Positions 9,642-20,223 are shown, counted from the stretch's first letter. The stretch is 64,000 nucleotides of DNA from Psychrobacter sp. NG25 (GCF_015234355.1 NZ_JADGMV010000001.1:496001-560000); one strand, 5' to 3'. Numbers and translations: made by a program. Notes: generated by a model from the sequence alone, not told the origin.

Positions 9642-11126
9642 TTATTCATTGAACCAAGATTCCCGAGCTTTCATGATGAGTTTTCCTGCGGTTTCAGAGT
9701 CTAAACCTTCGATATCTTCGAGATCGAAGACTGCTTGTTCTGCCAAATCATCAACGGTAATGATGTCTTGCTGTGCCATTTTATAAGCCCAACTAACTGT
9801 CATACCTTCAAGCTCTTGTAGCTCTTGACTTGGCTCTTTCATGTTCTGTTGTTTGACCAGTTCATCAGCAATGACCACTTCTTTAGCACGCTCTTGAATC
9901 ATCTCAATCGCGTCATCGTCTAGACCTTCGATATCATAAAAGGTTTCAACTGGTACGTAAGCCACTTCTTCAATACTGGTAAAGCCGATATCGACAAGCG
10001 CTTGGGCTAAGTCTTTATCCACTTCTAGGCGTTCATAGAATAATTCGATAAACGCTTTAGATTCGTTTTGTTGACGTTGCTGATACTCTTCTTCTAGCAT
10101 CATATTAAGCTTATAGCCCGTCAATTCAGATGCCAAACGTACGTTTTGGCCTTGTGAGCCAATAGCACGTGCTAACTGATCGTTGGTGCTAAAGATGATA
10201 TCAGCAGTCTGAGTATCTTCATCTAAAATAATGCTGCTAACGTCAGCTGGCTCTAAAGAGCTGATGATAAACTGGGCAGGATCATCTGACCAAACCACCA
10301 CATCAATACGCTCACCATCAAGCTCTTGCTGTACTGCTTGGATACGCGTACCACGCATACCGATACAAGCACCTACAGGGTCGATACGATGATCATTGGT
10401 CTTCACTGCTATTTTAGCACGAGTACCTGGCAAACGCGCGACGTTGCGAATTTCAATAATTTGTTCAGCAATCTCAGGTACTTCTTTTTGCATCAATGCT
10501 GAAAGCATTTCAGGATGAGTACGAGAGAGTAATAACTGTGCACCGCGGTTTTCACGGTTTACATGATATAAAATAGCGTTGATACGTGATTTGGCACGTA
10601 GCTGCTCACGTGGCAACATCTGATCGCGTGACAAGTAACCTTCGGCATTGTCGCCCAAATCGATGATATAGCCATCGCGAGTCTGTTTTTTGACTTCGCC
10701 ATACATCATTTCACCAATACGTGGCTCAAAAGCATCAGCGACTAACGCGCGCTCAGCTTCACGGATTTTTTGGATAATGACCTGTTTGGCTTGCGTGGCA
10801 GCAATACGACCGAATTCAATCGATTCAATCTGCTCTTCTTTTATATCGCCGATTGACCATTCTTCTTGATCAAGATCGGTAATGGCTAGCTGACATGCAG
10901 GCATTTCATGGTCTTCATCTGCAACCACTGTCCAATAACGATAAGTATCATAATCGCCCGTTGCACGATCGATGGCAACCCGTACCTCCACTTCTGGCTG
11001 TTCGGTGTATACTTTTTTCTTGGTAGATACCACTAAAGCGTCTTCAATCGCTTCAAAGATATCTTCAGGATTTAAGCCCTTTTCATTACTGACAGTTTCT
11101 ACTACCGTTAAGATTTCACGACTCAT
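9642..11126 (-). CDS. nusA: Transcription elongation/termination factor NusA
   Basis: NusA binds RNA polymerase and nascent RNA and acts in pausing, termination and antitermination. The 494-aa product has the N-terminal polymerase-binding domain, an S1 domain (around GEVKKQTRDGYIIDLG), two KH domains (GACIGMRGTRI and AIGSQGQNVRLA), and two acidic C-terminal repeats with helix-hairpin-helix features, as in E. coli. It lies between rimP and infB. Autoregulation by NusA is known in E. coli; nothing specific is visible here. Confidence 0.98.
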   Translation of the reverse strand: MSREILTVVETVSNEKGLNPEDIFEAIEDALVVSTKKKVYTEQPEVEVRVAIDRATGDYDTYRYWTVVADEDHEMPACQLAITDLDQEEWSIGDIKEEQIESIEFGRIAATQAKQVIIQKIREAERALVADAFEPRIGEMMYGEVKKQTRDGYIIDLGDNAEGYLSRDQMLPREQLRAKSRINAILYHVNRENRGAQLLLSRTHPEMLSALMQKEVPEIAEQIIEIRNVARLPGTRAKIAVKTNDHRIDPVGACIGMRGTRIQAVQQELDGERIDVVVWSDDPAQFIISSLEPADVSSIILDEDTQTADIIFSTNDQLARAIGSQGQNVRLASELTGYKLNMMLEEEYQQRQQNESKAFIELFYERLEVDKDLAQALVDIGFTSIEEVAYVPVETFYDIEGLDDDAIEMIQERAKEVVIADELVKQQNMKEPSQELQELEGMTVSWAYKMAQQDIITVDDLAEQAVFDLEDIEGLDSETAGKLIMKARESWFNE

Positions 11127-11295
11127 GCTATACCTGTCCTATCATTTTTTAATTGACTTAAATTTTATAATTTATGTACTGATATTATATTTTCACCATT
11201 AGCTATAAGGCTATTTGGAGATTCAAATCTTGATTTATAATAAGCTGCTCATTAGATCAAACTAGATACATTCATAAGATGAACACTCTAGCTGA

Positions 11296-11796
11296 TTAAG
11301 CGTCTTCGTAAATCAAATTGGCTTTGTCTATATTACTCAGTGCAATCTCAAACTGCTGACCATCACTTGATGTCAATTTTAGCGAGGTTGCGTCGATACT
11401 GTCTAAAGTACCTGTCGCTTTACGACGCTTTTGATCACCTTCACCAATCGCTTGTATCAAACGTAAGCTGACGGTTTGACCAACATAACCATGCATCTGC
11501 TCATCTGAGAAGAATGCGCGATCAAAACCTGGTGAAGAGACTTCTAAGATAAACTCACCGGCAATCGGGTCATGAACCTCAAGAATACCGCTTACCTGAT
11601 GATTTACTGCAGCACAGTTTTCAATTGTTACTTGTTTATCTTGGGCTTGCTCTTCTGGCAATGCCTCAATATAAATACGCAACAATGAACGGTTACCTTG
11701 TGGTGCAAACTCGATACCCCAGAGTGCCACATCGCAAGCAGCGACGGCAGGGGCAATAATGTTGGTCAGTTCTGTAACTTTGGTCGAAAGCTTCAT
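11296..11796 (-). CDS. rimP: Ribosome maturation factor RimP
   Basis: RimP helps assemble the 30S 3' domain. The 166-aa protein has the two expected domains: an N-terminal alpha/beta domain ending in EFILEVSSPGFDRAF, which is the family signature, and a C-terminal Sm-like barrel. It is the first protein gene of the nusA-infB operon and lies downstream of tRNA-fMet, the same order as metY-rimP-nusA in E. coli. Confidence 0.96.
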   Translation of the reverse strand: MKLSTKVTELTNIIAPAVAACDVALWGIEFAPQGNRSLLRIYIEALPEEQAQDKQVTIENCAAVNHQVSGILEVHDPIAGEFILEVSSPGFDRAFFSDEQMHGYVGQTVSLRLIQAIGEGDQKRRKATGTLDSIDATSLKLTSSDGQQFEIALSNIDKANLIYEDA

Positions 11797-12186
11797 AATC
11801 TATTTATCTTTTCCTATTCGCGTATCTATCATACTTAGTAAACCGTATTGAATTTTTCATTCATCTCTTACTTATTAGTAGTATGCACTTATATAGTAGG
11901 AGACACGGTCATAATATTGTTTTAAATCACAAGCATATTGTTTATGCGCTATGCCTTTATATAGGGATGAGCATAAAAAACATCAAGCTCAACCAGACAA
12001 TGCTTTTATTATTCATAAAGCAATACTATCGATAAAAGAGTGAGGAGTATAAAGATAGTGTGCTTAAGGAGCATCACTCTAATAACGGTGAGTCACGACA
12101 AGCTACAGTAGATGTTATCGTACTCTATAGAGCTAGAGCTTAACATAAGTAGGATAAAGACCGCGATAATGCTGACAGCCAGATAC
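11797..12186. other. Leader region between tRNA-fMet and rimP
   Basis: Apart from the tRNA terminator at its right edge, this AT-rich stretch shows no coding frame of note. It presumably holds the rimP promoter and leader. No clear -35/-10 pair was chosen. Confidence 0.5.
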
Positions 12187-12213
12187 AAAAAAACCCACAA
12201 GCATAATGGTGGG
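12187..12213 (-). terminator. Terminator downstream of the tRNA genes
   Basis: CCCAC and GTGGG form a stem around a 10-base loop. Seven T follow on the minus strand. It lies about 50 bases after the tRNA-fMet 3' end and should end the tRNA transcript before rimP. Confidence 0.8.
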
Positions 12214-12260
12214 CTAATCGCTACTGACAAATTTAGTGTACAAAACATCAGTATAAAAAG

Positions 12261-12337
<77 letters not shown>

Positions 12338-12461
12338 TCAATCTAGAACGCACATTATAGGTAAGTTTGATAGAAGTGTCAACGTTTATTTTAAAATAAT
12401 TTCAAATAAAACAATTGATGACTATAAAACATAACCTTACGCTGTGCTGCGTAATAAAACT

Positions 12462-12545
12462 TGGTGCGATTGGGGGGACTTGAACCCCCACAGCTTGCGC
12501 CACCACCCCCTCAAGATGGCGTGTCTACCATTCCACCACAATCGC
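12462..12545 (-). tRNA. tRNA-Leu (GAG)
   Basis: This is an 84-nt class II tRNA with a long variable arm. The acceptor arms GCGATTG/CAATCGC pair fully, CCA is encoded, and the anticodon loop TTGAGGG gives anticodon GAG, which reads CUC/CUU leucine codons. The T-arm carries GGTTCAAGTCC. It lies just upstream of tRNA-fMet and downstream of secG, as in many gammaproteobacteria. Confidence 0.95.
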
Positions 12546-12687
12546 ATTTTACTACTCTGCTCCATCATATCCAGTCTACTATAAAAGATGCTTAAGGTAG
12601 GCATCCATAGAGTGGTACTTCTGAAAACAGAAACGCATTGTAAATCTAACGCATCAAAATAGCAAGGGCTGCATGTTTAAAAGATAC

Positions 12688-12996
12688 TTACTGAGGATCT
12701 TGAGTCAAAGGACGCGGTGTTTGTGGTACTGAAACGGGCGCATCTAGACGAAACTGATCTTCAGCTTGCTTACGGGCATGAACAGCAAGCGTCATACTAG
12801 TGATAAAAAATATCACCGTCAACACAGCGGTAGCGCGCGTCAAAAAGTTGGCAGTGCCCGCTGCACCAAATACGGTACCTGACGAGCCAGCACCAAAAGA
12901 AGCTCCTGCGTCTGCCCCTTTACCATGCTGTATCAAAATCAAGCCGATCATGGCAATCGCCACAATAATGTGCAGGGCTAATATAAACGTAAACAT
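12688..12996 (-). CDS. secG: Preprotein translocase subunit SecG
   Basis: SecG is the small inner-membrane subunit of the SecYEG channel. The 102-aa product has two predicted membrane helices (about residues 2-20 and 52-70) joined by the conserved loop LIQHGKGADAGASFGAGSSGTVFG. The tail is Pro/Gln-rich. It sits between tpiA and tRNA-Leu, the common arrangement. Confidence 0.95.
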   Translation of the reverse strand: MFTFILALHIIVAIAMIGLILIQHGKGADAGASFGAGSSGTVFGAAGTANFLTRATAVLTVIFFITSMTLAVHARKQAEDQFRLDAPVSVPQTPRPLTQDPQ

Positions 12997-13200
12997 GGTG
13001 GCCTCTTTTGCCGCATAATGACGACTGATAACGGTAAATAAATCTTAAGTTTAGTAGGACGTATAATCACGCCAAATCGATTATATAAATAAGGCGCATT
13101 GTACACGATTGCAAGGGCACTGTTAAACCTACTTTTTCCAACTGATAAAGACACTTTATATACAGATAGTGAGCTTTATATATAAAGGCTACATTAAGGT

Positions 13201-14019
13201 CTAGGTGCTAGCACGACTAAATGCATTGGCAATCGCCAAAAAACTCTCTGCCTTTAATGAAGCACCGCCAACCAATGCACCATTGATCATAGAGTCGGCA
13301 GCAAAGCTATCCGCATTATCGGCATTGACACTACCGCCATATAAAACAGTCATTTCATTCAAACTATCCGTAAAACCTGCCACTGTCTGCTTTATATGCT
13401 GATGGGTTTTACTGACCTCCGTCACGGTCGGTATTTTACCCGTACCAATTGCCCAGACAGGCTCGTAAGCAATGATCAGACGATCAGATAATGAAGCAGC
13501 TATATCTGGTTGTTGAACCAATAAGTCTTTGATGACGGATAATTGGCCATCGATTACTTCTAGTGTTTGATTTGCATCATATTGCGTTTGGGTTTCACCG
13601 ATACAAAGTACCACACCTAGGTCTTGCATTAATGCATGAGTCATTTTTTGCAATAAGCACTCATTAGACTCTTGATGATACTGGCGACGCTCAGAATGAC
13701 CAAGTAATGTCCACATGGCACCTGTGTCAGCCACTTGCTGCGCAGAGCAATCACCTGTATAGGCACCCGTACTCGCACTATGAGCACTAATGTTTTGTGC
13801 AGCACACAATATAGACGTACCTTTTAAACGAGTACTGACAGCTGCTAAGTGGATACAGCTCGGTGCCACCATTAAGTTGCAATGACTATTTGAAAGCTCA
13901 GTACCAGCCTTTGCCCCATCATCTATTGCTGTCAATAAGCTTTCTAACAACGTATCGACTTCTTGACTCGCGGCTGGATTCTGTTTCCAATTACCTATTA
14001 CCCAAGCTTTCATACTCAT
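13201..14019 (-). CDS. tpiA: Triose-phosphate isomerase
   Basis: TpiA interconverts dihydroxyacetone phosphate and glyceraldehyde 3-phosphate in glycolysis and gluconeogenesis. The barrel motifs are present: GNWKQN (substrate Lys12), LLGHSERR (catalytic His108) and [12 protein letters not shown] (catalytic Glu and the flexible lid), with YGGSVN near the C-terminus. The 272-aa length is slightly above the usual 250. The start could be ATG at 14019 or the Met two codons later. Confidence 0.96.
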   Translation of the reverse strand: MSMKAWVIGNWKQNPAASQEVDTLLESLLTAIDDGAKAGTELSNSHCNLMVAPSCIHLAAVSTRLKGTSILCAAQNISAHSASTGAYTGDCSAQQVADTGAMWTLLGHSERRQYHQESNECLLQKMTHALMQDLGVVLCIGETQTQYDANQTLEVIDGQLSVIKDLLVQQPDIAASLSDRLIIAYEPVWAIGTGKIPTVTEVSKTHQHIKQTVAGFTDSLNEMTVLYGGSVNADNADSFAADSMINGALVGGASLKAESFLAIANAFSRAST

Positions 14020-14465
14020 CTACCCTGTCTCATGTATTCCTGCCAATTCGGCTAATATGCGCGCCAGTATAACAAATAATTCCCAAGTGCTATAGTATCC
14101 CGCTATCCACAAAGAAACAGGCTATTAAAGCAAATACTAAAATGCCACTATTATAAGTGATGTTTTTTTACGGGCTAGTCGCTTAATAGTCTATATAAAG
14201 TTTTTAAACTAAAGTAAAGTTCTATACTATTGTATCTACATGTAAAAGACTATGAATAGTCACCTGATGTATTGAGCCGATGGTGACATACACTATTAAA
14301 GACAACTATCTATTAAACCTCTTACAAAAACACCTTTTCATCAATTTTCATTAGCAACAGCCCAAGGGGTAATGATGACTGATAAAATGTGTCTATCAAA
14401 GACTATAAATAGTATCTAAATTTCAGGCAAATATACAGAATACTTGGTATCAAGGAGAGGTCGTA
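14020..14465. other. Divergent promoter region between tpiA and pilB
   Basis: This 446-bp AT-rich intergenic stretch separates two genes read outward, so it should hold a promoter for each. No coding frame or repeat was recognised. The last bases (AAGGAGAGGTCGTA) form a strong ribosome site for pilB. Confidence 0.55.
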
Positions 14466-16181
14466 ATGTCTATCACATCTAATAAGTATGGTGGTTTAGC
14501 ACATCAGCTAATCAGCGAAGGTATTGTTAGCGAAGCAAACATGAAAACCGCACAGTCTGAGTCGCAACAGCAACAAATAGGGTTAGTATCTTATTTAGTA
14601 GAGCACAAACTAGCGGATGCTTATCATCTTGCTAAGATGCTGTCACAAGCATTTGGCGACCCTCTCTTCGACCTTGATGCATTAAATAACGATGTCGTTC
14701 CAAAAGATTTAGTAGACGAAAAAATCGTTCGTAAATTTAATGCGCTGCCATTATTTAAAAGAGGTCAACGATTATTTGTCGCGTTGAGTGATCCCACTCG
14801 CGTTGATGCTATCGATGCCATTGCTTTTAATTCTCGGCTGTCTATTGAAACCATCGTCGTTGAAGAAGATAAGCTAAAAAAGCGTATTGAAAGCCTTTAC
14901 GCTGATACCATGCAAAGCTTTGATAGCTTCAATGACAGTGATTTGAACGTTGGATTTGACGATGGTGAAGATGACGAAAGTGAAGGAGAAACCAAGCTTA
15001 CTGATAGTGTGGATGAAGCGCCTGTTGTAAAGTTTGTCAATAAAATGCTGGTTGACGCGATTCGTATGGGTGCCTCCGACTTACATTTTGAGCCATATGA
15101 GAAGACATATCGTGTGCGATTTCGTGTCGATGGTGTGATGCAAAGTATGGCCAACCCTCCCGTGCAGCTAGCGGGTAAGATTGCAGCACGCTTAAAAGTG
15201 ATGTCGCAAATGGACATCTCAGAGCGACGTATACCGCAAGACGGACGTATTAAACTGAAACTGTCTAAAAACAAGGCGATTGATTTTCGAGTAAACTCTT
15301 TACCGACCTTATTTGGCGAAAAAATCGTCTTACGTATTTTAGATCCCTCATCTGCCATGCTTGGTATTGAGGCTTTAGGTTATGAACCCGACCAAAAAGA
15401 GATGTTTTTGGAAGCACTGAACAAACCGCAAGGCATGCTACTTATAACGGGGCCAACTGGCTCTGGTAAAACGGTCTCTCTTTATACAGGTATTAATATT
15501 TTAAATACTGGGGCGACCAACATCTCCACTGCTGAAGATCCCGTCGAGATTAACCTAGAAGGCATCAATCAGGTCAACGTCAACCCTAAAGTAGGCTTAA
15601 CTTTTGCCAATGCACTTAAATCTTTTCTACGCCAAGATCCCGATATTGTGATGGTTGGTGAAATTCGTGACCTTGAAACGGCTGAGATTGCAATTAAAGC
15701 AGCACAAACGGGCCATATGGTGCTCTCAACCCTGCACACTAACTCAGCACCGGAGACATTAACGCGTTTGCGTAACATGGGTGTGGCTTCATTTAATATC
15801 GCGACCTCAGTCAACCTCGTCATCGCCCAGCGATTAGCACGCCGCTTATGTAAAAACTGTAAAAAACCTATCAATATTCCACGGCAAAGCCTGCTCGAAC
15901 TCGGTTTTACTGATGCAGATTTAGACAATCCGGATAGCGTCATTTATGAGCCAGTTGGCTGTAATGAATGCCGTGAAGGTTACAAAGGCCGTGTGGGTGT
16001 TTATGAGGTAATGAAAGTTAGCCCAGATATTTCACGAATTATCATGGAAGATGGCAATGCGATAGACATAAAAGATGCCGCTCTTAAAAATGGTTTTCGA
16101 GACCTGCGCCGCTCTGGTATTTTGAAGGTACTACAAGGCGTAACCAGTATTCAAGAAATGATGCGTGTTACCTCAGAGTAG
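14466..16181 (+). CDS. pilB: Type IV pilus assembly ATPase PilB
   Basis: PilB is the cytoplasmic hexameric ATPase that powers pilus extension. The 571-aa product has the N-terminal MshE/T2SSE_N domain, an acidic linker around residues 155-185 and the AAA-like core. Walker A (GPTGSGKT) is near residue 329, the Walker B region (MVGEIRD) near 397, and the zinc-binding CxxC pairs are at about 464/467 and 499/502. It leads a pilB-pilC-pilD-coaE cluster as in Pseudomonas. AGGAGAGG precedes the ATG. Confidence 0.97.
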   Translation: MSITSNKYGGLAHQLISEGIVSEANMKTAQSESQQQQIGLVSYLVEHKLADAYHLAKMLSQAFGDPLFDLDALNNDVVPKDLVDEKIVRKFNALPLFKRGQRLFVALSDPTRVDAIDAIAFNSRLSIETIVVEEDKLKKRIESLYADTMQSFDSFNDSDLNVGFDDGEDDESEGETKLTDSVDEAPVVKFVNKMLVDAIRMGASDLHFEPYEKTYRVRFRVDGVMQSMANPPVQLAGKIAARLKVMSQMDISERRIPQDGRIKLKLSKNKAIDFRVNSLPTLFGEKIVLRILDPSSAMLGIEALGYEPDQKEMFLEALNKPQGMLLITGPTGSGKTVSLYTGINILNTGATNISTAEDPVEINLEGINQVNVNPKVGLTFANALKSFLRQDPDIVMVGEIRDLETAEIAIKAAQTGHMVLSTLHTNSAPETLTRLRNMGVASFNIATSVNLVIAQRLARRLCKNCKKPINIPRQSLLELGFTDADLDNPDSVIYEPVGCNECREGYKGRVGVYEVMKVSPDISRIIMEDGNAIDIKDAALKNGFRDLRRSGILKVLQGVTSIQEMMRVTSE

Positions 16182-16401
16182 CTATCTTTAGCACATAAAT
16201 ATCCTAGTTATTATAAGTTTTGGATTCATTAGCCAAGACTTTTATAAACCAGCAATATTACCTACCAGATATACTTAAATATAAAACAGATATATACTGG
16301 TTTTTTGCGTTAAAATAAAGTATGCCGCTTTTGAATAGTGAGTCAGGCATCGTTGTACATCTTTGCAATATCTATATTAGACAATATTTGAGGGTAGTAT
16401 C
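16182..16401. other. pilB-pilC intergenic gap
   Basis: This 220-bp AT-rich gap within the pil cluster is long for an operon. No clear terminator was seen. A GAGGGTAG ribosome site precedes pilC. Confidence 0.4.
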
Positions 16402-17625
16402 ATGGCAAAAGCGAAGACCGACATGCTGTTAGACTTTGTCTATGACGGGGTGAACCGGCGCGGACAAAAAGTGAAAGGGGAAACGACTAGTCGTAGTTTG
16501 GAGCTTGCAAAAGCGACCTTACGTAAACAAGGCATCTCTGTCAAAGGCATCAAGAAAAAGCCTAAACCTCTCTATACCTTCAAAAAATCTATTAAACCTA
16601 TCGATATTGCCATTTTTGCTCGGCAGTTAGCAACAATGATGAAAGCAGGTGTACCACTGACACAATCTTTTGAGATTGTCGCAGACTCACTTGATAACCC
16701 CAGTATGAAAGAACTGGTCTTACAAATAAAATCTGATATCGAAGCGGGTGGTACTTTTGCCTCTGCACTGCGTAACCATCCGCGCTACTTTGATGACCTA
16801 TTTTGTTCCTTGGTCGACTCGGGTGAACAGTCAGGTTCCCTTGAAACTATGCTTGAACGAGTTGCGACCTATAAAGAAAAAAGCGAGTTACTCAAAGCAA
16901 AAATCAAAAAAGCCATGAAATATCCGATTGCCGTTATTGTGGTTGCTATTATTGTTACTATTATTTTGCTAGTTAAAGTAGTACCCGTATTTTCTGGATT
17001 ATTTGAATCTTTTGGTGCGGAACTGCCTGCATTCACGCAAATGGTGGTTGCCATGTCTGAGTGGATGCAAGCATGGTGGTTCGCTTTAATCATCATTATT
17101 GGTGGTACAATCATTAGTTTCTCAGAGGCCAAAAAACGATCTAAAAAATTCCGTGATTTTTTAGATCGTGCCACGTTAAAAGCACCAATCTTTGGCAACA
17201 TTGCTTATCAGGCAATTATTGCGCGTTTTTCACGTACATTATCGACTACTTTTGCTGCAGGTGTGCCGCTTATTGATGCTCTAGATTCTACTGCCGGTGC
17301 TACCAATAATGTTGTCTTTTATAACGCCACTCAGCAAATCAAAAATGACGTATCTACTGGTCAACAATTACAATTTTCGATACGTTCAACCAATCTTTTT
17401 CCAAGCTTAGCCATTCAAATGGTTGGTATCGGCGAAGAGTCTGGTAGTTTAGAAGAAATGCTCGACAAAGTAGCCGTCTATTACGAAAACGAAGTTGATA
17501 ATGCGGTTGATGGGTTAACCAGCCTAATGGAGCCTCTAATTATGTCGGTCCTAGGGGTGTTAATCGGCGGTTTGGTGATTGCTATGTACTTGCCAATCTT
17601 CCAAATGGGCGCAGTGGTAGGTTAA
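16402..17625 (+). CDS. pilC: Type IV pilus inner-membrane platform protein PilC
   Basis: PilC is the inner-membrane core protein on which PilB and PilT act. The 407-aa product carries two repeated T2SSF domains, each with the pattern FARQLATMMKAGVPL or FSRTLSTTFAAGVPL followed by a GEESG/GEQSG element. Three membrane helices are visible, near residues 175-195, 225-242 and 375-400. Length matches the family. It is followed by pilD after 25 bases. Confidence 0.97.
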   Translation: MAKAKTDMLLDFVYDGVNRRGQKVKGETTSRSLELAKATLRKQGISVKGIKKKPKPLYTFKKSIKPIDIAIFARQLATMMKAGVPLTQSFEIVADSLDNPSMKELVLQIKSDIEAGGTFASALRNHPRYFDDLFCSLVDSGEQSGSLETMLERVATYKEKSELLKAKIKKAMKYPIAVIVVAIIVTIILLVKVVPVFSGLFESFGAELPAFTQMVVAMSEWMQAWWFALIIIIGGTIISFSEAKKRSKKFRDFLDRATLKAPIFGNIAYQAIIARFSRTLSTTFAAGVPLIDALDSTAGATNNVVFYNATQQIKNDVSTGQQLQFSIRSTNLFPSLAIQMVGIGEESGSLEEMLDKVAVYYENEVDNAVDGLTSLMEPLIMSVLGVLIGGLVIAMYLPIFQMGAVVG

Positions 17626-17650
17626 AAGCGAATTAAGGGACTGCTATTTC

Positions 17651-18550
17651 ATGCAATTTATACAGTTACTACAAGATAATACGACTATAGCTTTAGTCGT
17701 ATTTGGTCTATTAGGTCTTTGCGTTGGCAGCTTTTTGAATGTGGTGATTCACCGTATTCCGCTAATGATGCTTCAGAGTTGGAGACAAGAATGCAGCCAA
17801 TTTATGTCTGATCAAGTAGACTTGCCACATGAACATACTCTACCTCTAAAAAACATTGTAGCCGCTGACCAACCTATTACGTTGAGTCGCCCTGCCTCAC
17901 GCTGCCCTCATTGTAGCCATAAAATTAAGTGGTATGAAAATATACCCTTGATTAGCTGGTTGGTACTACGCGGACATTGCTCAGACTGCAAGACTTCTAT
18001 CGGTCTGCGTTATCCTATCGTTGAATTGGTTACTGCATTACTATCCGTGTTAGTGATTTATCAATTTGGGGTTAGTGCCGCTGGATTGTCAGCGTTACTG
18101 TTAGTATGGACGCTCATTGCCTTAACAGGAATCGATTTTGATACTCAGTTACTACCAGATCGCTTAACCTTTCCTTTAGCAGGTTTAGGACTAGCCGTGA
18201 ACTCACAAGGCTGGTTTGTCTCACCAACTCAGTCAATTTGGGGTTTATTGCTTGGCTTTTTATCATTATGGGTAGTGGTTAAGATATTTTTTCTTATCAC
18301 TAAAAAAAATGGTATGGGACAAGGAGACTTTAAGCTCTTAGCAGTATTAGGAGCTTGGCTCGGACCTATGATGTTGCCATTGATTATTCTATTATCTTCG
18401 TTGTTAGGATCAATCGTTGGGATTATCCTAATGAAAAAGCAAGGTGAGAGTAAACCGTTCGCCTTTGGTCCTTACATCGCTATTGCAGGTATCGTAGCTT
18501 TATTATATGGCTCAGAGATTGTCAGCTGGTATCTTGGCATGTACCCTTAA
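17651..18550 (+). CDS. pilD: Prepilin peptidase / N-methyltransferase PilD
   Basis: PilD is the bifunctional membrane aspartic protease that cleaves prepilin leader peptides and methylates the new N-terminus. The 299-aa protein has the N-terminal DiS_P_DiS domain with CPHC (about 84/87) and CSDC (about 110/113). The two catalytic aspartates lie in TGIDFD (about 160) and GQGDFK (about 223), followed by several membrane helices. All key residues are present. It probably serves the type IV pilus and any pseudopilins. Confidence 0.96.
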   Translation: MQFIQLLQDNTTIALVVFGLLGLCVGSFLNVVIHRIPLMMLQSWRQECSQFMSDQVDLPHEHTLPLKNIVAADQPITLSRPASRCPHCSHKIKWYENIPLISWLVLRGHCSDCKTSIGLRYPIVELVTALLSVLVIYQFGVSAAGLSALLLVWTLIALTGIDFDTQLLPDRLTFPLAGLGLAVNSQGWFVSPTQSIWGLLLGFLSLWVVVKIFFLITKKNGMGQGDFKLLAVLGAWLGPMMLPLIILLSSLLGSIVGIILMKKQGESKPFAFGPYIAIAGIVALLYGSEIVSWYLGMYP

Positions 18551-18674
18551 TAGTTTATGACAATAAAAATAGGTTGTGACAGCAAACCGTCAGCCTTTAA
18601 CTTTCATACTTGAAAGCTATATTTTTCAATTGGCAACTGCTACTATTAGCATACCAATCAGATAAGTCATCATT

Positions 18675-19367
18675 ATGTCAAAACACACAAACGCTTCTTC
18701 ACCCTACTCACATCAATCACAAAGCCCACAAACTACAAGTAAGACGCTAGTAGTCGGTTTGACGGGTGGTATCGGTAGTGGGAAGTCTGCTGCTAGTGCT
18801 TGGTTCGCTGAGCAAGGTATTGATATTATAGATGCCGATTTCATTGCCCATGAAATCGTCGCCAAGGGCAGCTCAACCTTGCGTAAAATTCAGAAGAAAT
18901 TTGGTGATTGGGTATTGAATGGTGATGGATCAATGGATCGAGCGGCCGTAAGAACGCACGTATTCACACACCCTGATGCATTAATTGAGTTAGAAGCAAT
19001 CACTCATCCCGCGATACGCGAGACAGCAAAAGCTCAGTTAGCGGCTAGTACTACACCTTATATAGTGTTGTCAGCACCGCTACTCATCGAAGCTGCAGAA
19101 GCAGGGCTTGCCAATTTATGCCAGCGCGTTTTAGTAATGGATGCTACTGAAGATACGCAGCTTGCACGTGCCAGTCAGCGTGATGAGCAAAACGTGCAAA
19201 AGATTAAAGCCATTATGGTCAATCAGTTGAGCCGCGAAGAGCGCAACCGTCATGCTGATGATGTGGTACTAAATGAAAGTAATCTTGCAGACCTATACTC
19301 GCAATTAGAACCACTACATCAAGAATACCTTATACTGGCCCAGCAGCTAAAGTTCGCTGCCGATTAA
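18675..19367 (+). CDS. coaE: Dephospho-CoA kinase
   Basis: CoaE phosphorylates dephospho-CoA, the last step of coenzyme A synthesis. The P-loop GLTGGIGSGKSA is at about residues 28-39, after a Ser/Thr/His-rich 26-residue N-terminal extension absent from most homologues. The IIDADFIAHE and LSAPLLIE segments are typical. Linkage to pilD is widespread in gammaproteobacteria. Its last 38 bases overlap the 3' end of rlmB on the other strand. Confidence 0.95.
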   Translation: MSKHTNASSPYSHQSQSPQTTSKTLVVGLTGGIGSGKSAASAWFAEQGIDIIDADFIAHEIVAKGSSTLRKIQKKFGDWVLNGDGSMDRAAVRTHVFTHPDALIELEAITHPAIRETAKAQLAASTTPYIVLSAPLLIEAAEAGLANLCQRVLVMDATEDTQLARASQRDEQNVQKIKAIMVNQLSREERNRHADDVVLNESNLADLYSQLEPLHQEYLILAQQLKFAAD

Positions 19368-20100
19368 CTTCGTATAACGCCATACCAGTGGCAACACTCA
19401 CATTTAAACTCTGTAAGTTGCCATACTCATTCCCTGACATCGGAATATAAACCAGCTCATCGCAGCTCTCCATAGTCAGACGACGCATCCCTTCCCCTTC
19501 TGAACCCATAATAATGGCTGTCTTACCCGTTAAGTCAGCCGCATGTATGGGCTTGGCATCCGCATTGAGCGCAGTCCCAAAGACAAAAACACCTGCACTT
19601 TTTATTTGTGACAGTGTGCGAGCCAGATTAGTTACACTGATAATCGGCATCATCTCAGCTGCGCCAACAGATACTTTAGCAACCGTTGGTGTTAGGCTTG
19701 CCGCATGATGCTTTGGACAAACCACAGCATCCACGCCCATCGCCACAGCAGTACGCAAGCAAGCGCCAAAATTATGCGCATCGGTGATTTGATCTAAGAC
19801 TAACAGCAAGCACTGATCACGTCCAACAATAGTATCCAGCAACCCTTCGTTAGCAAAGCCTAATGGACGAGCATTTAGCACGACGCCTTGATGTTGAGGA
19901 CTACCACATAACTGCGTAAGATTGTCTTTTTGCGTTGGCTGGATGCTTATACCATTGGCGCTTGCCTGTGCCATAATCGCTTGTACATGGCTATCAGTCT
20001 CGCGGCCTTGCTGTACAAACAAGCTAAGCCCATCAAGAGGACGATGTTCGAGTAAGGCATCAATTGCATGAATACCATAGAAGTAAATAGGTTTTGCCAT
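19330..20100 (-). CDS. rlmB: 23S rRNA (guanosine-2'-O-)-methyltransferase RlmB
   Basis: RlmB methylates the ribose of G2251 in 23S rRNA. The 256-aa SPOUT-class protein has the N-terminal substrate-binding domain (FYGIHAIDALLEH) and the C-terminal knot with DQITDAHNFGACLRTA, IMGSEGEGM and NLQSLNVSVATGMALYE, the three SPOUT motifs. Length is normal (E. coli 243). It converges on and overlaps coaE. Confidence 0.95.
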   Translation of the reverse strand: MAKPIYFYGIHAIDALLEHRPLDGLSLFVQQGRETDSHVQAIMAQASANGISIQPTQKDNLTQLCGSPQHQGVVLNARPLGFANEGLLDTIVGRDQCLLLVLDQITDAHNFGACLRTAVAMGVDAVVCPKHHAASLTPTVAKVSVGAAEMMPIISVTNLARTLSQIKSAGVFVFGTALNADAKPIHAADLTGKTAIIMGSEGEGMRRLTMESCDELVYIPMSGNEYGNLQSLNVSVATGMALYEVNRQRTLAAGPV

Positions 20101-20223
20101 AGTAGGCCTACTAGTTATGAAGTGATTGTTTGTAAGGTGGTGAACGCCTAATGCGATAAAATAGAAAAATAATAGAGAGGTGATTGTAGCAAGTCATTGT
20201 CAATAAAAGGGTGTGACAATTGA

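Noticed and set aside
14100..14115. Possible DnaA box (CTATCCACA)
   Set aside because: It is a single imperfect match with no cluster of boxes nearby.
14897..15943. Long antisense frames within pilB
   Set aside because: They are shadows of the pilB coding frame with no family features.
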